Shown: piece after piece, positions 28,483 to 36,750 of the stretch | How positions within the stretch are numbered: position 1 is the stretch's first letter | Layout of the letters: each line of letters opens with the position of its first letter | Virus record (IMG/VR): IMGVR_UViG_3300046675_000397 | Coordinates: 1 to 43,051 of that record | Length of the DNA: 43,051 bases | Origin: a virus | Reading direction: 5' to 3' (one strand) | Notes under the pieces: model-generated | The model's input: only the letters and a program-made list of their open reading frames with translations | Told to the model about the DNA's origin: nothing | The model's database searches: none | Made by a program: the position numbers and the translations under genes

Positions 28483-30182
28483 GCGAGTGCCGCCGCATTC
28501 CCGGCATGTCGGGCAACGCTCAGCGCGACCTCCCTGCCGTCGATGTAAGTGTGTACGTGGATCGGAGGGAGTCCGCGCCAGTCGATGCGCCGTTCGATAT
28601 TGGCCCTCGGCCGGCCCTGATGCTGCTGCCGACGATGCTGTTGATGGCGGGCCTGCCGTTCGCTATCCAGAGTCCAGCCGCCACGTTTCCCTGCCCGGAC
28701 CCTTTCGTGCTTCCCGGTCGGGCTGACGACGTTCAGAAGGTTCGGATTTGCAGGGAAGTCGAGCACCTTGTAGCCGAGGCTTTCGAGATGCGTGGCCTCT
28801 TCTTCCCGCGAGGATGCGTCGGCCTTCGGAGTGTTGAACAGGGAGAGGCCGGCGATTTCTTCAGAGTTTTCGACCGCGAAGACGATCTCCGCGATGAGGG
28901 CGCCCGCAGCTGCCACGCCCATCGCCGATCCGAGGATCTTGCCCTTGGAACCGAAGAGGGTTTTCAGCCCACCCATCTGGGAGCCAAGCGCCGAGCCCAG
29001 GCCTTCGACCCCCGCCTCGGCGGCAAAGTAGGGGGCGACGGTCTCCAGGAACTTCCAGCCGAGAGCGGTGGCGAGCTTCGCACCCACCCTTGCGCCGAGC
29101 CTCCCGATCAGGCTGAAGCCACCGAGGAACTTGAACAGCCACGCACCGATGACGAGCTTCCCCGCCAGATCGGAGTGCCTGAAGCCCGTCCAGACCGCCT
29201 CGGCCAGTTTCACCCCCAACTGGCCACCCTGTTCGGCCACTTTCGGGAGGGCACTCGCGATCGCCTTGAGCAGGAATTCCTCCAGGTCTTCAAACTGCTT
29301 CTCGATCCGGACGATCTTCTGGGTGGTCGTCAGCTTCGGGTCGTTGAGGGTGGCGATGAACTTCTGAAGCTGGCCCTCCCCAGCGTCGATCGCCGGCATC
29401 AGCGCCTTAGTCATCGCCACCTGCAGCCCGAGCATCGCCACTTTCGACTCGCGCTGTGCATTGACCATTTCCATCAGCGCGTTGTTGGTCTTGCCATCGA
29501 GGGTGACGCCGTACTTATCCGCCCAGTGGAGTTGTTCCTGCAGGCCCTTGTTGCCCTGGGCGAAAAGCGGCAAGACGGTCGAATAGCCTTTGCCGAGCAG
29601 CGACATCGCGGCCGACTGGCGCCGCGGACCCGCCTCGGCCTTGCCGAATTTCTTGCTGACCAGATCCAGCGCGTAGGCGAAGTTGTGAGCGCCCTTCTCG
29701 GTCTGCGCCTGGGTGATCCCGAGCTGATTGAGCGCCGTTCGCGCCGTGCCACCTTTACGGTTGGCTTCGACGAAGGACCGGCCCAGTTTGGTGAAGCCCA
29801 TGTTCAGCGCGGTGGAGGCGATCCCCCGGGCATGAGCGACCGCCGCCCACTCTGAGCCGACCTTCACTGATAGTCCAAGATTCCGGTTCAGGCCGGTGGT
29901 GACTTTCGAGAGTTCGGCGGTGTTTTCAACCGCTTTCTCAAGTGCGAATACGCCACCCACACCGATGAAGCCGAGGCCATAGCGAGCGGCCCTGCCGAGT
30001 TGGCCGTAGCCCTTGCTGAGAACGCTCGTCGCCTTGTGGGCTTTCGTCGTCTCGCGAGTCGTGCGGCTCGCAGCCGTCCCGACGCCTTTGATCCCCTTCT
30101 GCGCGACCCCGGTCCCCTCGGCCACTTCGCGGGCGCCGAGGAGCTTCATGCGGATCTCGATCAGCTCGTTTTTCGACGCCAT
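28479..30182 (-). CDS. Tape measure protein, 567 aa
   Basis: Basic N-terminus, then long helical stretches interspersed with hydrophobic Gly/Ala/Leu segments (about 60-85 and 345-455). The C-terminus is Lys/Arg/His-rich with the common closing motif His-Val-His-x-Tyr-Ile-Asp-Gly-Arg-Glu-Val-Ala. Preceded by the chaperone pair, as expected. Using the usual ~0.15 nm per residue, the tail would be roughly 85 nm, an estimate only. Start has AAAGGCGG upstream. Confidence 0.93.
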   Translation of the reverse strand: MASKNELIEIRMKLLGAREVAEGTGVAQKGIKGVGTAASRTTRETTKAHKATSVLSKGYGQLGRAARYGLGFIGVGGVFALEKAVENTAELSKVTTGLNRNLGLSVKVGSEWAAVAHARGIASTALNMGFTKLGRSFVEANRKGGTARTALNQLGITQAQTEKGAHNFAYALDLVSKKFGKAEAGPRRQSAAMSLLGKGYSTVLPLFAQGNKGLQEQLHWADKYGVTLDGKTNNALMEMVNAQRESKVAMLGLQVAMTKALMPAIDAGEGQLQKFIATLNDPKLTTTQKIVRIEKQFEDLEEFLLKAIASALPKVAEQGGQLGVKLAEAVWTGFRHSDLAGKLVIGAWLFKFLGGFSLIGRLGARVGAKLATALGWKFLETVAPYFAAEAGVEGLGSALGSQMGGLKTLFGSKGKILGSAMGVAAAGALIAEIVFAVENSEEIAGLSLFNTPKADASSREEEATHLESLGYKVLDFPANPNLLNVVSPTGKHERVRAGKRGGWTLDSERQARHQQHRRQQHQGRPRANIERRIDWRGLPPIHVHTYIDGREVALSVARHAGNAAALA

Positions 30183-30192
30183 GTGCCGCCTT

Positions 30193-30408
30193 TCACCTTT
30201 CGGAAAAGGATTCGCCGAGCAGTTCGATGATTCGCACCGCGAGGTCTTGGTTGAACTCCAACCGCTTCTCGACCGCCTTCTCGATGACGGCCTTGACGAT
30301 CAGGCGCTCGGAGGGATCGGTGAGCCTCAATACCTCAAGTGGATTGAGGCCATGCAGCCCCGCGAGGGCGACCGTCTCAATCCCCTCATCACCTGCGAGG
30401 CCCTCTAA
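30193..30408 (-). CDS. Tail assembly chaperone, second part (made by -1 frameshift)
   Basis: An open frame of 71 codons in the -1 phase of the upstream chaperone gene, with no usable start codon near its beginning. Translated it is clearly protein: acidic N-terminus, Leu-Asn-Pro-Leu-Glu-Val-Leu-Arg-Leu-Thr-Asp-Pro-Ser-Glu-Arg, then Lys/Glu helices, ending 11 bases before the tape measure ATG. It corresponds to the T part of G/GT chaperone pairs in tailed phages. Confidence 0.82.
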   Translation of the reverse strand, partial: LEGLAGDEGIETVALAGLHGLNPLEVLRLTDPSERLIVKAVIEKAVEKRLEFNQDLAVRIIELLGESFSER

Positions 30409-30923
30409 AAATCCCTGATCTCCCCCTCGGTGCCACCAGCCACCCAGATGTTGATCCGGGCGCTGTGGTCGATGATCGCGAGATCCTCGGGGAAGCGGTC
30501 GCTGATGATCTCCCGGGCGCTCGTGGCGTCGACCTCGAAGAACTCCGCTAGCCGCGAGTCATAGCGCACCGGTTCATTGCCCCACTCCTCCTTGTACTGA
30601 CTGAGCGGGACCAGCTCGCCATCCAATGCCCGAAGGTAGATGCCGACACAGGTCTGGGCAATGTTGTCCATCGCTACGTGCAGCACCGCCTCCTCGTCGC
30701 CTTCCTCTTCGAGTTCTGCGACTTTCGCATTGCGGGCCTGGATCTCAGGAATTGATGGAACCCGATATTTGGCGACGAGGCTGCCGTCGTATCCGGGGAT
30801 CTCCAGCTCGAGCGGCTTTCGGTTACGCCGCACCTTGCGGTGCTTGGCCTTCAGACGCTCGAACTCGCTTTCCGGGGCCGTCGCGGCCTCGGTCGGCTGG
30901 ACAGGCTTCGCGCCTGACTCCAT
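30405..30923 (-). CDS. Tail assembly chaperone, first part, 172 aa
   Basis: ATG 30923. Begins with a Pro/Ala/Glu-rich tail, then a basic segment and a compact domain (Leu-Glu-Ile-Pro-Gly-Tyr-Asp-Gly-Ser-Leu-Val-Ala-Lys-Tyr, then acidic helices). Located between tube and tape measure. It ends at a TAG directly after the slippery sequence G-GAT-TTT (30408-30414); a -1 slip there would fuse it to the frame ending at 30193. These chaperones coat the tape measure during tail assembly. Confidence 0.88.
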   Translation of the reverse strand: MESGAKPVQPTEAATAPESEFERLKAKHRKVRRNRKPLELEIPGYDGSLVAKYRVPSIPEIQARNAKVAELEEEGDEEAVLHVAMDNIAQTCVGIYLRALDGELVPLSQYKEEWGNEPVRYDSRLAEFFEVDATSAREIISDRFPEDLAIIDHSARINIWVAGGTEGEIRDF

Positions 30924-30956
30924 GAGGTGCCTCCTGTGTTGAGGGTGTGGGTACTG

Positions 30957-31373
30957 CTAGCCGACCGTGCCGTCGATCGAGACGACGATCACGACCTGGG
31001 CCGCGCCCGAGTCGGTGGAGTCGCGTTCGGGCGGCGTGACGGTCTTCAGGATGCCGGTCTGGACGATCGGGTTGCCGAAGGCGGTGTCGTTGGCATCGAG
31101 CGGCTGGTCCTTGATCTTCACAGTCGCCTTGCCGGCCCGGTTCATCCACCGCTTGATCTGAGGGAGATCGCGGGCCAGGTCGAAGGTCCGGGTCAGCGTG
31201 ACCGGGCCCGGGATCTGTTTCCCGCCGAGGGAGACAGGCGCCCTGCGGGCGCCTGGATAGATCTGGGTGTCGTCGGAGTCGACCTCGCCGCCCGACCTCA
31301 TCTCCCAGACATCGGTGTCTTCGCCGTCGATCGTGACGGTGATCGCCGACTGGTCCTTGCGGTTGCCCGCCAT
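30957..31373 (-). CDS. Tail tube protein, 138 aa
   Basis: Follows the sheath stop without a gap (TAG-ATG). It is beta-rich with the tube-like pattern Asp-x-Trp-Glu-Met-Arg-Ser-Gly-Gly-Glu-Val-Asp-Ser-Asp, then Leu-Thr-Arg-Thr-Phe-Asp-Leu-Ala-Arg-Asp-Leu. Size (~15 kDa) and position next to the sheath are typical of T4 gp19/P2 FII-type tubes. Hexameric rings would form the inner channel. Confidence 0.88.
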   Translation of the reverse strand: MAGNRKDQSAITVTIDGEDTDVWEMRSGGEVDSDDTQIYPGARRAPVSLGGKQIPGPVTLTRTFDLARDLPQIKRWMNRAGKATVKIKDQPLDANDTAFGNPIVQTGILKTVTPPERDSTDSGAAQVVIVVSIDGTVG

Positions 31374-32795
31374 CTAGATCGCCTCCTTGACCACTTCGAT
31401 TTCCACTCGCTCGGCGCTGGCGCTCATCTTCACGGCGATGATCGCCTTCAGCTTGCCTTCGCTGATCGTCTGCTCTGTGTTGACCTGTTCGCCCGTCTCG
31501 ACCTGGAAGGCTTCTTCGGGAGTTTCCCCGAACAGTGCTTCCTGGTCGAAGAGGGGCAACAACACCTCAGCGACGAGATCGCCGTTGAACTTGGCGATCT
31601 CATGCGTCGTGATCTGCGCAAACAGATGCCGCTCCGCGACGGCTTCTGCCCGTGAGCAGATCGCCATGTTGAGCCGAGCGTTCGAGAGCTGGATCCAGGT
31701 GTTATCGACCAGCGGGTTGACCAGCGTCACGTTGTCATAGGGACGCGGGACGCCGTTCAGCTGCCGGATCACGTTCACCCCGGCTTCGGAGAGCACGGTG
31801 CGGTTTTCCGCCGACCACGGCACCTGCGAGACGTTGGTGCAGTAGCGAGCCAGGTGTTCGACTCCCGCGAGCGCCTCGTTGGGGTTGCCGCCGGATCCGT
31901 CGTTCCGGGCCGCCAGCCCCGCCATCAGCGCACAGGGCGGCACGGTCCGGGTCGTCCCCGGCGTGATGCCCGGGACGATGACCCATGGCGCGAACAGCGC
32001 CATGTAGCGAGCGGTGGACTGTTCGCGCAGAGTCGTCGCCTGCGAGGTCAGGGTGCCAACCGTCGCCGTGTCGGTGCCATCGAGGAACGCGACGCGGTTC
32101 TTCGCCTTCGCATGGGCTGCGATCGCTTTCTGCGCCGCTTCGGTCGTTTTCCCGGGAGAGGAGACCTGGCCGGGACCGAGATGCGCCGAGAATAGCGCCA
32201 GCGCCGCTTCGTGCTGGGTCTCGGTGATGTTTTCCCGATCGTCGGTCCCCGAGGCGAGCGTTTTGGTCGCCGCCGCCGGGTTGCCTTTGCCGAGGTCGAT
32301 GAGGCGGATGTAGGGGGAGTTGGCGAAGTAGGCGACGGCCTCCGCGTTGGAGGCGAGGCCGGCCTTTTCTTCGACCACGACGCCGCCGAGTTTCACCTGA
32401 GCTTTGAATTTCGAGCTTTCCGTCGTGGTAATCAATTCGAGCCCATTCGCCCAGGAGCCAACCGAGGTCGCGTTGATGGTCAGGGTGTTTTCCGAGGAGC
32501 CATTTTTCGCGATCGCCGTGGCGAGGGCCGCGGCAGGGCCGCCTTCCCGGGCCACGTATAGACGCGAGCCGCCCTCTTCGAAGAAGGTCTGCGCGGCGTC
32601 GTAGAGGGTGATACCGCCCGATCGCTGGCCGAACTGCGACACAAAGGCGGCCATGTTGAGGATCAGGACGGGTTCGTTGATCGGGCCTTTTTCGGCCTGG
32701 CCCGTGACGAACCATGTCCCGGTGTCGGTCGGGGGAGACGATGACGGCGCAACAGACCCCGATGTGACGGAAACTCCTGGTGCTCCTGAACTCAT
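31374..32795 (-). CDS. Contractile tail sheath protein, 473 aa
   Basis: The N-terminal part has Thr-Gly-Thr-Trp-Phe-Val-Thr-Gly-Gln-Ala-Glu-Lys-Gly-Pro ... Phe-Val-x-Gln-Phe-Gly and Phe-Phe-Glu-Glu-Gly-Gly-Ser-Arg-Leu-Tyr-Val-Ala-Arg, the sheath signature. The C-terminal domain has Arg-Leu-Asn-Met-Ala-Ile-Cys-Ser-Arg-Ala-Glu-Ala and a final strand region. It defines the phage as a myovirus. Sheath subunits assemble around the tube and contract to drive it through the envelope. ATGA overlap with the small upstream gene. Confidence 0.96.
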   Translation of the reverse strand: MSSGAPGVSVTSGSVAPSSSPPTDTGTWFVTGQAEKGPINEPVLILNMAAFVSQFGQRSGGITLYDAAQTFFEEGGSRLYVAREGGPAAALATAIAKNGSSENTLTINATSVGSWANGLELITTTESSKFKAQVKLGGVVVEEKAGLASNAEAVAYFANSPYIRLIDLGKGNPAAATKTLASGTDDRENITETQHEAALALFSAHLGPGQVSSPGKTTEAAQKAIAAHAKAKNRVAFLDGTDTATVGTLTSQATTLREQSTARYMALFAPWVIVPGITPGTTRTVPPCALMAGLAARNDGSGGNPNEALAGVEHLARYCTNVSQVPWSAENRTVLSEAGVNVIRQLNGVPRPYDNVTLVNPLVDNTWIQLSNARLNMAICSRAEAVAERHLFAQITTHEIAKFNGDLVAEVLLPLFDQEALFGETPEEAFQVETGEQVNTEQTISEGKLKAIIAVKMSASAERVEIEVVKEAI

Positions 32796-32980
32796 TTCGC
32801 ATCCTCCTTGTTGCGGGGCTGACGCTTCGGAGGCAGCGGCAGGAGCCGTCCCTCATCGATCAACCGTTTGTCGTGGGGGTCGCTCGTCTTCACGCGTCGG
32901 GTCTCCTCGCCCGGGTCGACCATCTGGCCGCAGGCGATCTCCTCTGCGTGATTCGAGACGACCCGGAATCGCTGGGCCAT
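32792..32980 (-). CDS. Small protein upstream of the sheath, 62 aa
   Basis: ATG 32980 preceded by GGAGG; stop overlaps the sheath ATG. Contains Ser-Asp-Pro-His-Asp-Lys-Arg-Leu-Ile-Asp-Glu-Gly-Arg-Leu, like the short basic proteins that precede sheath or tube genes in several phages. Function unknown, probably a minor assembly factor. Confidence 0.65.
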   Translation of the reverse strand: MAQRFRVVSNHAEEIACGQMVDPGEETRRVKTSDPHDKRLIDEGRLLPLPPKRQPRNKEDAK

Positions 32981-33003
32981 CTGTGCCTCCGTTCGGGAAC
33001 TGC

Positions 33004-33600
33004 TCAGTTCGTCTTCTCGACTTCGGCCTCGACGTCGGTGACGACCGGCCAGCCTTCGGGCTGGGGATCGAGTTCGGGGTCGATCGGGCCGGCACCGACC
33101 GTCAGCACGTCCTCGCGCTCGATCACGAAACTCGCTTTCGCGCCGGCCAGGGAACGCCGTTTATCGGATTCGACCAGGGTGTAGCTCTCACCGCTCCAGT
33201 CGACGCCTTTCATCCCGGCGCCGAGGGAACGGCGCTGCATGATGCAGCCTCGCGCTGCGGCGATGTAGAGCTGGGAGTTGCGGCGGGTCTCAGTCTCCGA
33301 TGCCGCCGAGACCGAGATGCAGATTTCGATTGGCCACTTGGCGTCGAAGGCTCCGCCCCGATTGATCGGCGGATCGCCCGTGCCCGGATTGACGATCACG
33401 ATCGCGGGAAGCTGCTGCTCAGGCCAGCGGTCGAACTCCGCGACCGCCCGAATTGACCCAGGTGGGGCCAGTGTTAGGCCCCCGAGACCTCCACGCTGCC
33501 TGACGACCTCTTTGAGGTAGGTGGGCATCCAGGTCGCCAGCAGATCTTCCAGGGCGGCGTCGATCTGATCGCCGCCGAACAGGTCGCCGAAGATGCTCAT
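33004..33600 (-). CDS. Tail terminator/tail-completion-type protein, 198 aa
   Basis: ATG 33600 is chosen: it overlaps the upstream stop (ATGA), whereas the extended frame is shadow of the upstream gene. Pattern: short helical start, Leu-Pro-Ala-Ile-Val-Ile-Val-Asn-Pro-Gly-Thr, Trp-Pro-Ile-Glu-Ile-Cys-Ile-Ser-Val, then helices and a C-terminal strand Ala-Ser-Phe-Val-Ile-Glu-Arg-Glu. This alpha/beta plan and position before the sheath fit a gpU/gp15-like terminator. Family match is by plan, not certain. Confidence 0.68.
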   Translation of the reverse strand: MSIFGDLFGGDQIDAALEDLLATWMPTYLKEVVRQRGGLGGLTLAPPGSIRAVAEFDRWPEQQLPAIVIVNPGTGDPPINRGGAFDAKWPIEICISVSAASETETRRNSQLYIAAARGCIMQRRSLGAGMKGVDWSGESYTLVESDKRRSLAGAKASFVIEREDVLTVGAGPIDPELDPQPEGWPVVTDVEAEVEKTN

Positions 33601-34076
33601 GCGTGGCCGTGGACGATGTAGTCGGAGACGGCGCTGAGGATCTCCTCTTCCTCGCCGCGGGAAATCCCGGCCACCTTGCGGGCCGGGATGCCGGTGTTGT
33701 GGGAGCCGGCATCGGCTTTCGCCCCGCGAGTGAAGACCGAGTACCAGATGCTCGAGCCCGCCCGGGCGCTCGTCTTCGTCGCCCCTGTGCGTTTCCCCTT
33801 GCCGCCCTCCATCGATGCGCCCAGGGCGCCTGTCTTGCCATGCAGCGGCCGCGGATCGATGCCTTCGCGGGACTTCCGATCGAGCGTGGCCTGCGCCAAA
33901 GGCGCCCATGGCGCTCCGATGTGGCCGCCCTCGCTCTCGAAGGTCTCCTTGTTGGACTTGAGGAAGATCTCGCGCACCTTGCGCGTGGCCGGGCGGGCGT
34001 CTTCAGCCCGCTGGATCATCTTTTCCAAGTCGAGCAGCACCTTCTCGTCGCCGATGACCTCAGTGTCGACCCTCAT
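33597..34076 (-). CDS. Virion morphogenesis / tail completion protein (P2 S / Mu G-like), 159 aa
   Basis: Signature Trp-Ala-Pro-Leu-Ala-x-x-Thr-Leu-x-x-Lys ... Pro-Leu-x-x-Lys-Thr-Gly-Ala-Leu-x-x-Ser and late Gly-Ile-Pro-Ala-Arg-Lys-x-x-Gly-Ile-Ser. This is the family that completes the neck/tail junction. Overlaps both neighbours by four bases. Confidence 0.82.
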   Translation of the reverse strand: MRVDTEVIGDEKVLLDLEKMIQRAEDARPATRKVREIFLKSNKETFESEGGHIGAPWAPLAQATLDRKSREGIDPRPLHGKTGALGASMEGGKGKRTGATKTSARAGSSIWYSVFTRGAKADAGSHNTGIPARKVAGISRGEEEEILSAVSDYIVHGHA

Positions 34077-34798
34077 GGGAGCTGTTCCGCCGTCGAGAGC
34101 AGCCCCGACCCGGCGACATCGGAGCGGGTGCGGATCGAGTACATGCCCTGCTTGGTGGCGCTTGTATCAGGGATCGCCTCGATCAGCGCTTTGAGGCCCG
34201 CCTCGAACAGCTCGCGCAGGTGTTCATAGGCTGACTGATCGGTGTTGGTCTGCTCCGGGAAGTAGGAGAGCTCCACCCCCATCGCGCCGCGGATTGCAAC
34301 CAACTCCCGGGCATAGGCCCGGAGGTCGTCGCTGGGTAGTTCATCGGTCCCCAGCCGAGCCGCGATCTCGTTGACCGCCTGGCCGATCAGCACCTGAACC
34401 TGGCCTTTGGTCGGCCGAGTCGTGTCGGAGAAGGCTCCGCTCTCGGTTCCCATGTCCTGCGTCCGCGCCCGGAGGATCGTCGCGACGTCCCCGCTCGAGG
34501 CCCGCCAGTCCACACCCGAGCCGTCATCGAAGACGGGGTCGGTCGGCGTCGACTCGTTGTTGTCCGCGTCGAGAAAGGTGAGCCGGAAATACCCCTCGGC
34601 GAGGCTGCTGGAGAAGGTCAGGTCGCGCTTCGCGGGGCTGGTCGGGTCGGAGTCGACCGGCGATAGCGTCTGCACCCCGTCTTCGACCCAGGGCCCGTCC
34701 TCGGCTTCGGAGTGCTCGATGTGGACCCTGTTCCAGGGTTTGCCATCGGACCGGGCCGGCGGTCGGGCGCCGAGAAGTGTGTGGATGATGCTCGTCAT
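34073..34798 (-). CDS. Head-tail connector protein, 241 aa
   Basis: The N-terminal ~100 residues look like a fibronectin-type beta domain (Val-His-Ile-Glu, Tyr-Phe-Arg-Leu-Thr-Phe-Leu-Asp-Ala). The C-terminal ~140 are helical with Val-Leu-Ile-Gly-Gln-Ala-Val-Asn-Glu-Ile-Ala-Ala-Arg-Leu-Gly and Tyr-Phe-Pro-Glu-Gln, as in HK97 gp6/SPP1 gp15-like adaptors. The extra N-terminal domain is less usual for adaptors. Position before the tail completion gene supports the call. Confidence 0.68.
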   Translation of the reverse strand: MTSIIHTLLGARPPARSDGKPWNRVHIEHSEAEDGPWVEDGVQTLSPVDSDPTSPAKRDLTFSSSLAEGYFRLTFLDADNNESTPTDPVFDDGSGVDWRASSGDVATILRARTQDMGTESGAFSDTTRPTKGQVQVLIGQAVNEIAARLGTDELPSDDLRAYARELVAIRGAMGVELSYFPEQTNTDQSAYEHLRELFEAGLKALIEAIPDTSATKQGMYSIRTRSDVAGSGLLSTAEQLP

Positions 34799-36738
34799 TC
34801 GCTGCTCCTTCCGCCCGCTGGGGCTCCGGATGTGGCGCCGTGTGGTTCCCCGGGCGCCTCCTCGGCCGTATCGCCTGCGCTGGAGTTCGCGACATGACCC
34901 GCCCGGGAGCCCTGAAGTTGGCCGGTCAGACCTCGGCCCGAGAGGACGAGCCCCATGATCGCCGTGTCACTCAGGGTGAGCGCGTCACCGACGACCCTGT
35001 GAGCTGCCCGCTGGAGGCCGTCGGAGAGAGTGATGGCATCGCTGAGGGTGAGTTGCGTGCCCGCCCTGACTATTTCGGAGCTCTCAGCAAGCGAGAGCGA
35101 GTCGGCGAGGATCTTGTTTGCCGCCCTGATGGCCGCGTCGGCGAGGGCTAGGGAGTCAGCGCGGGCCAGAGCAGCACCGCGGCCGATCAACTCTGAGACC
35201 GCTAGCGTCTCTGCGCGGCTGAGTCCCGCGAGTTTCGAGAGCACGTCCGAGAAGGTGATCGAGTCGGCGGCGACGTGCCCGACCTGCTTCGCGAGGATCT
35301 CCGAAAGCGCAACCGAATCCGCCTTCGAAAGTGTCGGTGAAACCGAGCGGGACTCGGAGAGCGAGATGCTGTCTGCAGCGGTGTGGCCTAGGCGCTTGGC
35401 GACTTGCTCAGAGATTGCGAGGGCATCGGCCTTGAGCAGTGAAGGCGCCCGGGCCAAGGCTTCGGAGAGGGTCAACGAGTCGCCCTTTGGGAGCGCCGGG
35501 CCCTTGACGGCTGACTCCGACAGTGTGATCGAGTCGCTCTTTTCGAGCGTCTTCAGTTCCCCGGTGCCCGGGACGTACTCGACGATTAAGCCCATCAAGT
35601 CGACGAGGGCCGCGTTGGTCGAGGCAGTCGCCTTGCGTACGCGGACGCCCGGTTTCGTTCCCAGGGTCACCGTCGGCGCGTAGTTAACAGTGCCGAAGAA
35701 GGTCGTCCAGCCGGTCGGCTCGGTGCCTGCTGCGGTTGCTCCTGTGGCGAGCGATCCCTCGGCGGCATCCGGGCCCGGGTTGGACTCCGAGCGCACCTTG
35801 ATTTCCCGCGAGGTCGTGGTCGAGTTGCCGCCGCGGGCTTTCGCCTGCGTCAGGGTCACGGTGTCGCCTTCTTTCAGGCCGCCACCGCCGGAGGCGAGCG
35901 CGGTTGAGTAGGCCGCGCATTTAGCGACATAGACATCGGTTGTACCGCTCACGATGTCCCGAATTTGCTTTTCGGCTGATTCGGCGAGGTTGGAGTCGAT
36001 CACCCCGGTCGGCGGCCGGTTGTCCTCGGCTTTCCAGAGGTTCGTCGATCCGCCCCCGGGGGCCAGCCAGCCAGCCGAGCGTTCGCCGTCTTCGGCCGGC
36101 TTCAGTTCGACGACCTTCGCCCAGCCCGCCCAACTGTTCTGTTTTTCCCCGCTTGAATCGTTGTGAACGCTGTGCGAGAGGTAGATGTCGCAGTTCGTCT
36201 CTGAGCCGAAGTGGCCCGGCGAGAATGAAGTGATCGCGCTGTTGCCGATTTCAACCGATTTGTCGCCCGATTCGTAGAGCGTCGCCCCGGTTTCGCCGTT
36301 GTAGATTTTGAGGGCGACGGTGCCGTTTCCGGCCGCCCCGACCAACACCTTGACCTCGACCAGGTAGTGTTTTTCGGCTTCGAAGGTGAAGACGTCGGTG
36401 AGGATGTTGGCGGCTTTGAGGCTGTTCCAGAGCCTCAGTTTCCCGGCCGTCGTGAGCGTCGGGGCGATGTTCCCCGAGCCGGTGATGACCCGGAAGAATT
36501 CCATATTCGCCGACGGGGCGACCGAACTGAAGCGAAATGGGTGCCGGTAGTAGGCGGTGGTCCCCAATGCGACCGCCAGTGTTTTGGTGACGCGGTTTTC
36601 CGCCCCCTTGGCGAATTTCGCGCAGACCGTGCCGTCGAACTGCTTTTCGGTGTCGTAAGCGATGGCCCCCGTGAGCGAACTCCAGCCGTCCGCCTGGAAC
36701 TGGCGGCCCTCCATCGTGATCGTGGACTGGCGGGCCAT
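34795..36738 (-). CDS. Structural protein with jelly-roll N-terminus and 18-residue Asp-Ser-x-x-Leu-Ser-Glu repeats, 647 aa
   Basis: Residues ~1-215 form a LamG/concanavalin-like beta sandwich (Tyr-Leu-Val-Glu-Val-Lys-Val, Gly-Thr-Val-Ala-Leu-Lys-Ile-Tyr-Asn-Gly, Cys-Asp-Ile-Tyr-Leu-Ser-His). ~215-395 is a second beta-rich part. From ~400 to 600 there are about eleven copies of [Lys/Ala]-x-Asp-[Ser/Ala]-[Leu/Ile]-x-[Leu/Ile]-Ser-[Glu/Asp] at a strict 18-residue step (Asp at 402, 420, 438, 456, 474, 492, 528, 546, then 567 and 585; Glu at 510). The Gly/Ala/Pro tail overlaps the connector start. Probably a surface decoration or neck fibre; function inferred. Confidence 0.75.
   Translation of the reverse strand: MARQSTITMEGRQFQADGWSSLTGAIAYDTEKQFDGTVCAKFAKGAENRVTKTLAVALGTTAYYRHPFRFSSVAPSANMEFFRVITGSGNIAPTLTTAGKLRLWNSLKAANILTDVFTFEAEKHYLVEVKVLVGAAGNGTVALKIYNGETGATLYESGDKSVEIGNSAITSFSPGHFGSETNCDIYLSHSVHNDSSGEKQNSWAGWAKVVELKPAEDGERSAGWLAPGGGSTNLWKAEDNRPPTGVIDSNLAESAEKQIRDIVSGTTDVYVAKCAAYSTALASGGGGLKEGDTVTLTQAKARGGNSTTTSREIKVRSESNPGPDAAEGSLATGATAAGTEPTGWTTFFGTVNYAPTVTLGTKPGVRVRKATASTNAALVDLMGLIVEYVPGTGELKTLEKSDSITLSESAVKGPALPKGDSLTLSEALARAPSLLKADALAISEQVAKRLGHTAADSISLSESRSVSPTLSKADSVALSEILAKQVGHVAADSITFSDVLSKLAGLSRAETLAVSELIGRGAALARADSLALADAAIRAANKILADSLSLAESSEIVRAGTQLTLSDAITLSDGLQRAAHRVVGDALTLSDTAIMGLVLSGRGLTGQLQGSRAGHVANSSAGDTAEEAPGEPHGATSGAPAGGRSSE
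34939..35547 (-). repeat. 54-bp coding repeat array (about 11 units)
   Basis: Encodes the 18-residue repeats of the preceding gene. DNA copies are diverged, so the period is conserved mainly at the protein level, which points to selection on structure rather than recent expansion. Confidence 0.75.
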
Positions 36739-36750
36739 CGCCCCTGCTCC

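Noticed and set aside
28506-29855. 449-aa plus-strand ORF
   Set aside because: Antisense to the tape measure gene, no recognisable domain.
30193-30408. Second chaperone as an independent gene
   Set aside because: No ATG/GTG start with a ribosome binding site near its beginning; the -1 slip site directly before the stop explains it better.
31735-32856. 373-aa minus-strand ORF in a different frame from the sheath
   Set aside because: Arg/Gly-rich out-of-frame shadow of the sheath gene.
34939-35547. Recent tandem DNA expansion
   Set aside because: Repeats are conserved at protein level but diverged in DNA, so they are old.
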